Shown: in pieces, positions 10,592 to 23,617 of the stretch | How the letters are laid out: each line of letters starts with the position of its first letter | How positions within the stretch are numbered: the stretch's first letter is position 1 | Source of the DNA: Rhynchopus euleeides | Lineage: Eukaryota > Euglenozoa > Diplonemea > Diplonemida > Diplonemidae | Direction of reading: 5' to 3' | Length of the DNA stretch: 64,000 nt | Assembly (NCBI GenBank): GCA_963210315.1 | Contig: OY723263.1 | Coordinates: 1,178,001-1,242,000 of the forward strand | Made by a program: the position numbers and the translations under genes | Notes under the pieces: generated by a model | The model's input: only the letters and a program-made list of their open reading frames with translations | The model's database searches: none | What the model was told of the DNA's origin: nothing

Positions 10592-13230
10592 CGTTCCTTT
10601 TGTGTAGCCTGTCGAGGGGGGGGGGGGAGGTGGGAGTCTTCGGTCGGACATAAGACACAAAACATCAATATCAAAAACGCGTCTCGTGGGAGATGGGGGT
10701 GACTCAGCCACCGCTTTTCTGTTGCATTAGGCACCGTTCAGTGCAAAAGCTGACGTACGGAGGGGCGAAGGCAGGGAGCAAAACACCACTCGTTGGCCTG
10801 ATGAAGGGTGGTGTTTGTTCCGTTCGCCCCCCTTCCAACCTTGCAAGAAAACTGTTGCTGCAAGTGGTAGAAAAACAAATACGCACAGGGAAGTCGTCTT
10901 CTCTAGTCCTCCCTTGACTCCCTAGTCGCACCGAAGGTGCTTAAACAAGTTTACTGAATGAGCTGGCTGCAGCTAAAGACACAACAGCCCTCGGCAAACC
11001 CCAACACAGACAACACAGACACACACCCATCTCACCACCACCGTGCGAACTGGTTTCCATGGCACCCCTCTGCAAGCAAATCGCAGCCTCTGCGCATCTG
11101 CCGCCGAAGGCTCAAGGCTCAGGGGGGGCGGTGGGGGCATGGGAGGGGGGGGGGGGTGACAGCCACGGCGACGAGCGACAGGCAGAAGACAAAAAGTGAC
11201 AATGTGACCAGTTGCCACATCGCAGCACTTGCAGGTGGCTGTACCACAGGCGATGACTCACACATGCTGAGGTGGCTAGGTGTATGTGGGCTCTGGGAGG
11301 ACATCCCAGCCAACAACCATGTGTTGGAAGCAAGATGAAAGGGGGGACGCATGCTGTGGGGGGGTGGGGGTGGTGGCTGCTGGTATAAACCTCCTTTGCT
11401 TGATGGTGCGTTGTTGTAGCAGCACGATCGAGTGGATGGAGGCCCATGGTACTCCCTTGGGGATGTCTCGTTGATTCACAGATCAACTGTGGCCTTGAAA
11501 GGCCGAGAGTGAACCCTGGCATCGGCACTTCACAGAAGAATAATCTCCTGCAAACCTGCAAACAGTAACGATGGGGCTCGCCATGGGGTTTTGAAGCAGT
11601 CGGAACCATGGCTGATGCCTGCACACTGCCCGAAAGGGAAATGCGTCTGTCGCCTCAGTTCTGAACCTCTCTTCCTCTCACATACTTTCCAACTTTTTTG
11701 ATGCGTTTTGAATTTTGATGGTAAGCAGAACGGACTGACACCCCCCCCTCACGAAGGTCATATGCGTATAAAAAATAAGAAACCACATTGTTCTGTGAGC
11801 ACACGGAAGTGCAGGCATATGCCGCGAATCAAAAGAGTAACGGCAAGGAGAAGGCATGCGCACATGCGGCTGTTTCACAGCCAACAAGACGCCTTCTTTG
11901 AGACAGTCGAACGCGTCGAACACAGTCGAACACCCGAACACGCTCTTCGTGAGAAGTCCCTGACTCGTCACCGGTATCCTCCCCTCCCCCCCTTTCCCCC
12001 CCCATCACTCACCTCCGAGGATGCCGAGCCTCATTGCTGGAAGAATAGAACAAATGACAAATTGTTGACAGACAGAAGTTCTTTCACCGCCCCCGCTCTG
12101 TTGCTTCACGCGATGCACTGGGGACGAACCGCGAGGGACGAACAACACCCAAATGACGGAAAATATGACCATGCAAACAAGGCAAGAAGCGGGACAAACC
12201 CCAGTTCCTTTGTAGTGAACCTGCCACAATACATCCAACTCTTCTCCTCAAGAGGGTAGAGGCGGGGGGAGTGAGTGGCGCCTGAAGAGAACAGCAAAAG
12301 GCCCAGAGCCACCACCTCCCTCCACCTATTCACCAAGGGAGGGGCAGAGGCTCTGGCGGGAAGGTGTGCTGCCAGCACCCAGGGACCGAAATGGTGACCC
12401 CCAGCATTTGAAACAGAGGGGGAGGGGGGAAGGGGGCAAGGAAAGCCGAACAGAACAAAGGGCAATGGGAGATGTCACCTATGTCCCTTTGCCGTGAGTC
12501 AGCGGGTGTTTGAGGGCGGGGGGGGGGGGGGCGGGCAGTGAAGTAAGAACAGTACATCACAGAGAGTTTGACCTCCCTTCACTCGTTAAGCAGGCTGTGT
12601 CCGGGGAGTCCGGGGGGAGCGAGGGGGGGGGGGGGGAGAGGGTCTCGGGTTCTGGTGGATAATGAGGGGAGTTTATTTGTTGTGTGGGTGTTGAGGCCTT
12701 GGGGTGCATCACAGGCCCGTGAAAGGCAGCGATGCACACACCCAGCCACGCGAATCTTTCTGGTGCCTTCGGCACAACCGCGTGCTACAGCGTGGGGGGG
12801 GGGGGAACCCACATCACGTCTTCTTCTTTCAAGCCTGCTGCGCCACATCGCCTCATCAGACACAAGCGAAGCTGGTGGCCTGAGGAGACGGTGATCGAGG
12901 CAGGCAACTCTTCGGCAGACAGCCCCAACGGTTGCCGGACAATCTTTCGAAGAATACAGGACGCAACTGAGAGATCTGCTCTCAGCACGATGAGGGCCTG
13001 ACCTTGCTGCGAGCGCCACTGAAACACATCACACCACCACCATGCACCGACGGTTGCCTGCTTGGGCCGCTGCGGCCAGCAGGCTGAACAGGGCTCGCCT
13101 CGAACTTCTCGAGGTCTCGCGAACTGCAGCTGGTGTCGTGCTCACCGCGATACCGTCCTGCGCCACCTGCGCCCCACATCCCAAAGGTTGGGGCGAGCTT
13201 TTTCCCCGCCGGATCATCGCCGGTGGGAAA
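10592..13230. other. Long gene-free stretch
   Basis: About 2.6 kb with no supportable coding exon on either strand. G-runs occur at 11130-11155, 12515-12535 and 12620-12640. A lone GTATGT-like donor on the minus strand at about 11682 has no convincing exon attached. It may hold long untranslated regions or exons too short to see. Confidence 0.5.
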
Positions 13231-14231
13231 TCAGCTGGGCTGCACCGGGAGGGAGAAGGCGATACAGGCAACCTCGTTACCGCCCTGTGGTGGTGTTGTG
13301 TGATGGAGGAGGGTGACCAGATGGTGGCTCAAGGTTTGACGCGGCTCTAATGATCGCCTTTTGTGTGAGGTGAGCGTGCGGCGCCACCCTCTCGAACAAA
13401 GGCGTCTCATTGATTTTCCCCGCCAGTTGGCACACAGATTGCCCAGCCCAGCAGCCACTCTACCCTGCAAACACGCGCTCAAACACATGACATGGCGTCA
13501 AACTTGCGGACTTTCAACATACCTGGTCTGTAATGCGGGACAGCCCACTCATCAACCCAGTGTAGTTCATGGCAGGGAAGGGGAACGACACGCTGAGGTT
13601 CTGCGGGGAGCGGGTCAAAAGGCGATTGGAAAAAGATCGGGGGCCATTTCCCACACCCCCCACCACCCCCCCACCAGCCTTTTTGTTGAGTGCACATCGC
13701 GCCGTGCGAAACTCTCTGATGCTACATGATGACACACATCCGATCCAACAGCAACCCTCCAATACGTCACACCCACCCACCCCACCTGCCCTCATCAAAA
13801 CAGCAACTATGAGCGAAGATCACGACTCGCAACCGAGCCGCTTGACATACCATGCTGCCGGGGCTAAGAGGGCATGCCAGGTTGGGGGGGATCGTGGGGC
13901 CGACGGACTTCTTGATCAGATCGCACACACCCCAGTCCCCCTGGGACACGGGCACGCCTCCGAAGGAGAGCGTCGAAGCCAGGGTGCCGTTGGTTACTGG
14001 GTCGGTCCCTGCCAGCGTCATGTTGATCGACACCGTCAGGTTGACGGACCCAGAGGTCACCAGGGGCACAGGGGTAGCGGACAGGCCATCCACCTGCAGG
14101 CGCAGGGCGGTGGCAGATGCCCGCATCTGAGCCTCCTTGCAGGTATACCACGAGAAGGAGGGGTCGGCCTCTGTAGCAGTGCAGTGGAGGGCCACCGCAA
14201 GGCACAGCACACCGCACGCGAGAACCCGCAT
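13231..14231 (-). CDS. Secreted ML-domain (NPC2/MD-2-like) lipid-binding protein
   Basis: Three exons, 14231-13851, 13600-13523 and 13284-13231, all in phase 0 with GTATGT donors and CAG acceptors; 170 residues. A signal peptide (MRVLACGVLCLAVALHCTAT) starts the protein. The ML fold is indicated by the early Cys of the SWYTC segment, then WGVCDLIKKSVG...CPLSPG around residues 105-127, and the last strand pair PAMNYTGLM and GNEVACIAF in exons 2 and 3. These are the positions of the NPC2 disulfides and of the lipid cavity. Family members bind sterols or other lipids in lysosomal or extracellular compartments; the ligand here is unknown. The two small exons are needed to complete the fold, which supports the model. 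Confidence 0.85.
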
Positions 14232-14476
14232 TGTGCCGATGTCTAGTTGTCGTGACACAGGGAAGGATGTGTGTAGTGTGGGAGCAGGGCGGTCCGCACC
14301 ACACACCCTTGCTGCAGATCTTCCTGTGTGCTGTGTGCTGGAGAGGGGAGGGTGTGAAGGCGCAGTGGCAGTAGAGATTACATCAAGAGCTGGGTGCTGA
14401 CTGTGCTGCTCTGCTCTTCTCTGAGATCCACACAATCCACACAATATGATGTTTGGTTCTTCTATCCTTGCCCCGC

Positions 14477-14564
14477 GGGGCCTTCGCTCTGTGTCAAAGT
14501 GTGTCGGGTTGCAGCCAATGTTGCTGGGCAGCTCACTTTGTGTGCACTTTAGAGCAAAAGGCCC
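14477..14564. repeat. Short structured repeat, copy 1
   Basis: Begins GGGGCCTTCGCTCT and ends AGAGCAAAAGGCCC, so the ends can pair. Inside, TCAAAGTGTG pairs with GTGCACTTTA. It matches 27367-27454 in layout and in many bases. Confidence 0.6.
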
Positions 14565-16149
14565 ATAACACCCCAACACCCCGGCACGTGATTTGTGGCA
14601 TAACCAATACGTGAATCTGGCACAGAGCAGTGGTGAAGCCGAGCAAGGCACAGAGAGTTGCGCTCCACTAGTGATGACAGGTTCCAGAGAAGGGGGGGGG
14701 GGGGCGGGATGGGTGCGGGGGCGGAGTGAGCAGGCCCGTTTATCACATCTCTTTCTCGTTTGCTTGCCTTGTTTTGCCGGTTTGTTGGTTTCTTCACATA
14801 TTTGTTTGTTTTGCCATTCTTACTCTTCGGGGGCAGGGGGAGGGGGGGGGGATAGGGGAAACGGGGCCATTTGGCTGCTGGGTGGGTTTTCCTCAGCTCG
14901 CCAGGACGGTTGGGGGGGGGGCGGTGGGTCAGGGCGGGGGGAAGGGGGGCGCTTCTGGCTGGAGCTGAACGAAAACAATCCACAGCTCTCTCCAAACCAG
15001 CACCTCGGCGCTGTGCTGTTTGGCAATACCGCTCCCTTTCTACCATACTGATTTGTTGCAAGGTTTCCGTCCAGGTTTCCCTCCACACTCCAATCTCCTG
15101 GCCCTTGGATATCCCTTCTCATTTGGAGCAGAAGACATCCCAGGAGCACGGAGTGGGTGGTGCACTCCAAAAGACATCTCTGAAGAAGGACTTCTCCCAA
15201 TTGGTTTGCAGCAGGGTTGCTTTTTTTGGGATTTGTTCCACAGGTGGCAATGCATTTTGGTCCACCCCCCCAGCCTCGTTCATAATGACTCGGACATCGG
15301 GACACATCGGGGGTTGTGGTGGGGGGCGATTTCTTCCTTCTTTCCCAGCAGACCCGGAGCCAGCCCCAGGCCCTCCTCCCTCGCTGCGGGCTGTAAAATC
15401 CCGACCTGCTGAAAAGAAAGACAACTCTCTTCTTGCAGCGGTGTGCTTTTCGTTCCAAAGAGTAAACATCCTGACCTGCGCAAACCCACCCACTCAGAGT
15501 TGGTGGCACTGGACCGCTTCTTCTCCGCCTGATGCCGCATGGCGGGGCTCCACCCATTCTCCTGAACTTCCAAAGGTCGGCGAGTGAGTCGGGGGCACCG
15601 GCATGTGCGAGAAAACAGGCAACTGGAGGGGGGGAAGTGATGCGAAAAAAGAAAATAGATCGTATATGCAAGAGGGAATGCGGCGAGGTATATTCCACAC
15701 ACACTATGCCAGCGACAAAAGGCCCAAGCCCCCCACAAGCAAAAGCTATTGCATCTGCCTGTCAGTGTTGAAGACCTTGCAGGGCCATCAGAGCCACTTC
15801 TACTCAACACGTCACAAAGAGAAGGCCCTCGTCGAGACTCGGGTGAATATCTAATGCGGATCCGTCTCCTCTGGAGGAGAGGTCCCTGCAATAGAAACAC
15901 ACCAGCTCTACGCAGGCCGTCATCCGTGAACTACGCACTCTCCACCATCTCATTCAGCCCCGCCCTGAAAGCCGTCTGTGCCGTCAACCCACACAGGGCG
16001 GGCTGTGTTGGGTGCTTGCATTGTCAGGGAGAGCCGAGAGAGAAAGAGAGAGAGAGAAGGCAATACGCATATCACAACTGAGGCACTGTGCGAATGTGTA
16101 TTTTATTGTCGCCCACATTGCAGCAGCAGGGCAACGGTGGTGGTCGTGC

Positions 16150-16425
16150 TGTTTGCTGCTGCTGCTGCTGCTACTGCTGGGTTGGCAGATGGAAGGAGAC
16201 AGAGGGGAACCAGCCAGCCAGGGCGGGGGGGCTAAGATGTAGAGTAAGGCAAGACCGTTTCAGAATCTTGCAAAGATGCGGGGTGTGTGTGTGTGTGTGG
16301 TGACCACGTTTTGTGTGGGGAGATCCTGCGCGGATCATTGCCCACCCTGTGTGTGTGTGTGTGCGGGAGGAAGCAAAGAGGAAGTTGTGCGCCTCCTCCT
16401 CCACACACACACACACACACACAGA
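16150..16425. repeat. Microsatellite cluster: (CTG)n, (GT)n, (CA)n
   Basis: A CTG run near 16155-16180, GT runs near 16280-16300 and 16350-16363, and an ACACAC run near 16403-16424. No coding role. Confidence 0.9.
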
Positions 16426-18740
16426 CACTGTCTCGTGTTGTTGGTACCGCTTGCTAAGGGCAGCCAAGCGACTGTTCCCCCGACAGCACCGTAAGGGGGT
16501 ACCCGGTGAAACAGCGCGGAGGGGGTGCAATCAGCAAGCAACTTGGGTTCCAAGCTTCCTTCTGGAATAAGATACCGGGGGCGGGACGGGGGTCACCCTC
16601 CAACGTTTCCTGAACTAACCTGAAAAAAAGTAAACCTGAATCATCCTCAAATGGCAGTATTGTGTGCGAATCAAGACCGTCTCAGGTGTAGGATTTCCCC
16701 TCCCCCACCCACCCAGCAACCACCGCTTGAGTGACCCGCAGGGGCCGTGTTGGGAAGCGTGGCGGACTGCAAGGTGGGACCGCCCAGTTGCCCGGAGAGC
16801 AGGCTTGCAGGCAGCAAGGGGGAGGCAGAACACAGCACCCCTGACGAAGAACGCACATGCCATGAGATCAAAAATACCATGAGGATGCAAGACAAAACTT
16901 GAGAGGGAGTGGGGGGGGCAAGTGAGAAGGCCAGTCGGTTGCTTTTGGACACCTGTTGAAGTTGTGCAGCCGTATCTCCAAATGAGGCAAGCTGCCGCCT
17001 GTATTTTCTTTTGGTTGCGCCAATGAAGAGAAAGAATGTCGTTGGTGCCAGGGGGGGCGTAACCAACGTTGCGTGCTCTGCGTTATCATTGGATATCGTT
17101 GTTGCGGTGCCGAAGCTTGAAAGCAAAAGCAACGGGGAGGGGGGGTGCAAACCCCCACAGAGGGGACCTAAAGGAGAAGGCGGCACCAGGCAAACGAGAA
17201 AGGGTTCAAGAAAAGCCCTCAGCTGTGCCCCACTCTGACACGAGCAGGGGAATGGTTTCAACGAATATTTGCGGGCACAAACCCAGCATTGGAAGAGGTC
17301 AGGTCACCGGCAAGGATATGCAGAACACCCATCGGGTGGCTTTAGTGTGTTTTGAAGATAAGGTGTGGGGGGGCGGAAACTAAAAAAAGAGGGGGTCATT
17401 GTTTCTCTCATACCCCCGCTTTTTCCACTCTTGAGAAGTCACCGACACATTCGCACTGGGGGAACTCAAACGGGATGGGACAACTTTTCGGGGAGGTCCC
17501 AAAAAGAATACATAAAATCGGAGAAGAAACTATCTGTGCCCCCGCTGGATCGTGGAATGACAGTAAAAAGCAGACCTCACCCTTTGTGTACACCGCTCCC
17601 CAGCGGTATGAGCGGGGTCTCAACATCCAGCAAAAAAGGCACAGAAGGTTTCCCCTGTTGGCTACGCCAAACGAACAAAGATAGGATCAAACTGCTTCGA
17701 CCGCTGTTTAATCGAGACAGAATGACTACTTTTTCTTATCCTGTTGACAGAACACATCTTGTTTATAAGGCTATTTTTTTTTTGCAGTGTGCGGTTCACC
17801 GCCACCCCACCCCATTGAAATAAATCGTATTTGATGTCAATGCACTGGAGAATCGAAACTGTCAATCCGACAGTTGATGCCATTGTCGAGAGGCACCAGG
17901 CACATGCTGTGTCCTTTGTGATCATCACAAGCTGTCAGTGAGTAAGACCTCGAATAACGAAGGAGTGGGGAATGCTTCTTTGGGCATTTGCTTTGAACGA
18001 AGGGTGGTGGTTGGTAATGGGGATACCATCCTGGCTAGGCACATAACACAGAGAAAAAACCACAACGTTTGTATATTTTTGAACTATTGTGTGGGGTAGG
18101 GGGGTGGGGGTGGGGGGTCTGGGTGGGGCAGAGGGGGGTAAAACGCAGGGACAAACCCACAGAAAAAGAGAAATAAGCAAACAGGGCGGCAATAGAAAAA
18201 AAACTTGGGGGGTATGAAGTCAGGAGGGGGCCAGGGGGGGGAGCTATTACAAGCTTTGACAAAACTCCACCCACGAAGAGAAAAATGGAAAGGGGGGGAG
18301 GGGCGCTCCAATGAACAAGGATGTATCCTTCTATTGGAAACAGTGAAGAACGGGGGAGGGGGGGGGGTCAGTCTCGAACAAGCTGGCGCAAATAGACAGC
18401 TTCTTCAGTTTGAAAGGACGGATGTTTTCAACGGGAATTCCTCAGGGTCGACATGCAGAGAGGGTGATGCCTTCGAAAGGCGGTGTGGGAGGAACCGGTG
18501 TTTGGTTCCTCTTTAGCTGCCTTGGTGTGTTGGCCCAACACATCACATGTGTCTTCCGAGGCGATAGACGTAACGACGGATACTGCACGGACACCGAACT
18601 CATGGCCAGAATCGCTTCAGGCGACGGCCTTGTACTCCAGGCACCACTCAGCAACGCTTCTCAACACCCGAGCGCCTGACATGCCACGGGGCAGTTTACC
18701 TCTTGCATCTGTGCAAAAGAGCTGCTTTTCATGGACGTGC

Positions 18741-20813
18741 CTACTTGCGCTTCGGGGGCATGTTCTTGGTCATCTCCTGGAACCTGTGGTTGTGGTGGGG
18801 TGTGGTTTGGTAATTGATGTAATTGCCCGCCGAAGTTGATGTTGCGGTGTTGTGTTTGGCATAAACGACAACGACTTCCTGGTGTATCTGCTCTCCAAGG
18901 CAGTCCCCAGAGGAAAGGTGGTTGACAACGGTATCCAGGCAGTATTCCACGCAATCTTGGAACAAAGAAACCCAACGACAACATACTTTGCCCTGTTGTC
19001 ACCGCCCTTGCCGAGAGCAAGCGACTTGGCCTTCGTCGTCGTCTCCTGTAGAGGGGGTGAAGGTGGAGGTGGCCATCAAGGGAGAGGCGTCTGAAGAATA
19101 ACTTAGGGAACGTGCGTCGGAGTGAGCCACAGCAGCCCTCCCTCAACAGCCACGCAGACACTCGGCCCTTGTTGGTCCGCGCCGCTTCTTTTTGACACAC
19201 CACAAACCACCACCACCACCCACACACGGTATACACAGCAGCCATACCTCCTGCACCTTCTTCTTGGCTGCGCCCCAGCTCCCGAGAGTCTCCTGCAGGA
19301 GATCCACGGCACTGGAGTCAACACCGTTGTCGTTCACCTCCATGCGCTTCGCGTCGAACCCGCCCTCGACGAACCACGGGTGCTCAGAGATCTTCTGCAG
19401 GGTGATCCGCTCCTCGGCCTTGGGGTTCAGGATCTGCGTGATCAGGTCCTTCGCGTTGCTCGACAGCTTGGCAGCCTCCGGGATCTTGTAGTCACCCTTC
19501 CCGATCTTGCGCAGGAGAGACCGCAGGTCCTTGGCGGTGAAGGGCAGGTCACCCACCAGCATGACGTACAGGATGATCCCCAGCGACCACACGTCCGCCG
19601 TGAACCCGCTGTACCCCGTCTTGCGGGTCACAACCTCGGGTGCCACGTAGTAGGGGGTCCCGCAGCACGTCTGCATGTTGAGGTTCTGGGGCACCTGCCC
19701 CATAGTGTCGGTGTTTTGCACGTTGGAGAGCCCGAAGTCGGTGATCTTGCAGACATCCTCGTGGGTGACCATGATGTTCTCAGGCTTCAGGTCACGGTGG
19801 ACCACACCCTGGGAGTGGACGTAGTGGATGCCGCACACCAGCTGCTGGAAGTAGGTGCGTGCAAGCTTCTCCGTCAGCTTCGTCTCACGGTCAATCTTGT
19901 TCATCAGCTCCACGCCCTCCACAATCTCCAGCACGATCCACACCTCGTTGGTGTCCTGCTTGTTGAGCAGCTCCACAAGGTTCACCAGGTTGGGGTGGTT
20001 CAGCGAACCCATGATGGCCACCTCACGGTAGAGACGCTTCTCCCCCGCCTCACCCTCCTTCGCCAGCACCTCCTTGGAGATCTTCTTCACCGCAACGTCC
20101 TCCCCGGTCTCCGTGTTCTTCGCGCGCACCACCACACCGTAAGCCCCCTTCCCGAGGCGCTCGCCCAGCTGGTACTTCTCGGTGCTGGTGGAGATCATGG
20201 CCTTCACGCCCTCGAGGTCCAGAGTGCGCACCTTGCGGTTCCCACGCTCCTCCACCTTCAGGGGCACCTCCTTCACAACAGGCGCGGGGGTCACCTCCAC
20301 GGCAGGGGCGGACTTCGCAAGGTCCTTGTCGTCATCCTCATCCGGGCCCTGCACCTCCACCGTGGGCAGCGCCTCGATGGTGGTGTCCACCTGGGGCTCC
20401 GGCTCGGCAGCAACCTCCGGCTCGGGCTCGGGCTCCGGCTCCGGGGGGGAGACGGTGACGATCGGGTCGGGCAGCGGCACCTCCTCCGGCTCCGGCTCAG
20501 GCACAGGCTCCGGCTTCGGCTCCTCCTTGACAGGCTCCGGCTTGGGCTCCTCCTTCACAGGCTCCGGTGTGGGCTCCACAACAGGCGGGGGCGGCGTCGG
20601 CTTCGCCTCCTCCTTGGGTGCCGGGGGCTCCGGCTTCGGCTCCTCCTTCTTCACCTCCGGCTTGGGTTCCACAGGGGCCTCGCGCTTCGTCTCCACAGGG
20701 GCGGGCTTTGGTGCCGGTGCCGGTTCCGCCTTCTTCGCTGCTGCAGCGGCAGGCGGGGCCTTCTTCGCCGCCTGCTGCTTGGGCGCAGCCTCTTCAGAAC
20801 TGCAGTTACCCAT
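18741..20813 (-). CDS. Ser/Thr protein kinase, CAMK/SNF1-like, with myristoylation-type N-terminus
   Basis: Three exons, 20813-19248, 19045-18987 and 18783-18741; donors GTATGG and GTATGT, acceptors CAG, phases 0 and 2; 555 residues. The N-terminus MGNCSSEE is a candidate N-myristoylation plus Cys-acylation site. Residues about 10-190 are Pro/Glu/Lys/Ala-rich and low complexity. The kinase domain spans about 214-481: glycine loop GKGAYGVV, VAVKK (Lys243), HRDLKPEN (339-346), DFG (359-361), CCGTPYYVAPE, and HPWF at the C-lobe end. The lobe order and APE region resemble AMPK/SNF1 and CaMK kinases. No EF-hands or UBA were seen. The Lys-rich tail ending PPKRK comes from the two small exons. The ATG follows CCCCCCTGCCCAG and a 25-nt leader. 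Anchoring to membrane is inferred from the first residues only. Confidence 0.9.
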
Positions 20814-22233
20814 ATTGCCCAACTTGGTTCTGTGTCGTCTGGGCAGGGGGGGAGGGTGGTGTGGGTGTGGCATGCACAGAGACTGCTGGTGGAAAGCAAA
20901 AGAAACGGAAAGTCGCCGAGCCAGCGACGCCACAACTTTCAACAACAACAGGAATGAGCGACAGGGGGGTGAGGACACCAGCTGTTGTCCTCGACCTTGT
21001 TTTTTTAGCGGCAGGAACTGAACAGAGCTATCTCTCTCTCTCTCTCCACCCCTCTTGCCCCTCTATCACTTGCATGCCTTCCCGCTTTCATGTGAAGTCC
21101 CACACAGCCCATCCATCTGAGAGAGAGGTGGGAATTCCGTGGTTGCCGGAACACCACCACCACCACCACCACCACCACCACCCTCTTCTTCCATCTTTGC
21201 CTGCACGCACATAGTGTGCACCACAGATTCCCAGAGGTGCCAGGGAGGCTTGACCTTGCAACAGGGGCCTCGGTCTCTGCAAAAAATAAAGGCTGGTGGG
21301 GCCGGATTGGTGATGCAGGATTTTATCTTCTATATCGGTCGCCGTTGCTCCGGCGATCAGCCTCAGGCAACGACGAGCCTTGCCGCGCACGATAATGATT
21401 AGAAAGACGCCGCTTTGTTTCGTTCGTTGGCAGGAGACAGGAGAGACAGGCAGAAGACAGGGGTGGGGGGGAGCGCATGCAGAGAGAACAACACTACACT
21501 GCAGCAGACAATTTGATCACTCCCCCCACACCCCCACCTTCACCCTCAGGAAGAGGTGGCGGAGGGCTTCATCCCATGCACAAGCTGGTTTCGCTCCAAC
21601 TCTTGATTGAGACAACGTGCTGCATGACTCGGGCTAACACGTGGGATTCGTTTTGCACAGCACCCCAAGAAAAACCCTCTCCCGCTGTTGAGGGAGGGCT
21701 GCCTCAAAGGGTTTGGACTGTTCGGCTTGCCCCCTCTCGTCAGAACCTTCAACGGGGGTACGAATCAGATGATGTGCCCAAACCCCCTCCCGGCCCTCGT
21801 TTGAAGTACCCTCGAGTTGAGAAAGCAAGGGGGCGTCACTCTGTCGCAACAGAGGGGGGGTAGTGAAATCGAATTTGAAGGGAGCACAATGATCACCCTT
21901 CACTCAACAGAGGGGGGGGAGGGCAATCATTCCTGCGATGAACACCGAAAGAAAGAGGGTGGTCATGCAATCTCAGCGTGAGCACACAGCACATCTCTGG
22001 TCGTGTGTACCCTCAATTCGGTGATGGATAGAAAAAGCACCCGACACACGGGCACACGCCGTCGAAGCCAAGGCCGATGACCAACAGGTTCTATGCTGGT
22101 GGAGAAGGGCGGTGTGCTCAGGGAGCGGAGGGGGGGGAGGTGGGGGGCGGTCTTGTGCCCCATCTGAGAATACTAAAGCCACAAAGAAAGCGCAAAGCAT
22201 AATAATAGAGACAGACAGGCAGGGGGGGGGGGG
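20814..22233. other. Intergenic with simple repeats
   Basis: Contains a (CT)n run near 21031-21048, a (CAC)n run at 21151-21182 and one copy of a dispersed short repeat at 21853-21911. No gene seen. Confidence 0.6.
21853..21911. repeat. Dispersed intergenic repeat R2, copy 1
   Basis: A G-run, then TAGTGAAAT, then AAGGGAGCACA, then ATGATCACCCTTCACTC. The same order occurs at 53071-53133. Confidence 0.7.
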
Positions 22234-23385
22234 TAGGGGGGGTCAAATGCCACCCTTTTACGTGGACAAACACGATTTTTCAAAAAACCGGCGCAGAGGC
22301 CCCAAAGCCCCCGTAAACCCTCCAAACCCCCCCAGATCGGTCCGGAAACCCATCGAACCCCACTTTTCCACCATTCCGGGCACCTCAGGTGCCCGAATTG
22401 GGGTACCTAAATTTTGTGCCACCGTTTGGTACCGGACAGTGCCACTGTGTGGGAGGTTGGAAAAGAAAATGCCCCAACACACCACATCTGAGGGTTGCAA
22501 TGCATGTTGCTTGCCAACCACGTCATCCGGTGGGTGTCAGGCGCTATGTAGGTGGCATTAGCCAGGTCTTCGATGAGTTCTGGCTTGTATATGTACCTCC
22601 CTGCCACCATGCACCGGGAGGCTGCCTGTAGGTACGGAACAAGTCCAGATGGTCGTGTGATTCCTGTGCAGCAGTGCTCCACAACCGGGATGTGTTGACA
22701 ACGACTGTTGCAACACGAGCTGTACATTCCGGGAACACACGAAGTGCGCTGTCGTGGTACCCATTGTGCCAGAATTGGTACTTGCTGCGGTCTACTTTGC
22801 CTGGCCCAAGAGCACTGGTACTGAACAGTGCAATATGCGTGGCGAGGTGAATGCAACGGAAGCGCGCAAAGCCAATACAGCTCTCGGATGGCGGGTGGTG
22901 GTGTCACTAGTGTGTGACGTTCACTCGAGGATACAACGCATCACAATGAATCAGCAACCGTGGACCGAGTACAATACGCTCTCTGTGGCTGGTGTGGGGG
23001 ACAAAGGCAGTGCCTGTGCCGCAGGCAGGGAGGTACATATACAAGCCAGAACACATCGAAGACCTGGCTGATGCCACCTACATAGCGCCTGACACCCACC
23101 GGATGACGTGGTTGGCAAGCAACATGCATTGCAACCCTCAGATGTGGTGTGTTGGGGCATTTTCTTTTCCAACCTCCCACACAGTGGCACTGTACGGTAC
23201 CAAACGGTGGCACAAAATTTAGGTACCCCAATTCGGGCACCTGAGGTGCCCGGAATGGTGGAAAAGTGGGGTTCGATGGGTTTCCGGACCGATCTGGGGG
23301 GGTTTGGAGGGTTTACGGGGGCTTTGGGGCCTCTGCGCCGGTTTTTTGAAAAATCGTGTTTGTCACCCCCATTTGACCCCCCCTA
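22234..23385. mobile_element. Fold-back element with about 370-bp inverted arms
   Basis: The arms, 22234-22604 and 23024-23385, are near-perfect inverted copies. They start TAGGGGGGGTCAAAT at the left and end ATTTGACCCCCCCTA at the right. Both arms contain GATCGGTCCGGAAACCC and the CACCTCAGGTGCCCG-type small palindrome. The 420-base centre has no open frame of note. G homopolymers flank both ends. It looks like a non-autonomous element or large MITE; no transposase is inside. Confidence 0.85.
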
Positions 23386-23617
23386 GGGGGGGGGGGGGGG
23401 GGACAGCGTCTGCATCACCCACCCTACCCCAGGGTGTGGGGGTGGCGGGCGGGCGCTGGTGGCGCTGGGTCCGGTTTCTACACTCTACTCGCATGAGACA
23501 TTCTGGGTGCACTGGGCATCGTGCAGCCATTATCGCCGTGTGGCATGCCCGCTTGCACTGCCGTGGTGTGCTGGCAGCATCACCATGGCCTGCAGGCCTG
23601 AAGGCTGCATTCGGCAT

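Larger units (their letters stand above)
14232..18740. other. 4.5-kb stretch without a recognised gene
   Basis: It holds a short structured repeat (14477-14564), a (CTG)n run near 16155-16180, (GT)n/(CA)n runs at 16277-16425 and many G-runs on the plus strand. A minus-strand AG-to-GT island at about 16960-17000 reads open but has no homology I recognise. Part of this is likely the 5' region of the ML gene and the 3' region of the kinase. Confidence 0.5.

Noticed and set aside
16955-17005. Possible small minus-strand exon in the 14-18.7 kb gap
   Set aside because: Bounded by AG and GT but the donor is not GTATGT-like and the peptide has no recognisable partner exons.
19122-20957. 611-codon plus-strand frame over the kinase gene
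   Set aside because: Antisense shadow caused by GC-biased codon third positions; the minus-strand kinase has clear catalytic motifs.
20182-21021. Ser/Gly-rich plus-strand frame of 279 codons
   Set aside because: Antisense of the kinase Pro/Glu-rich linker.
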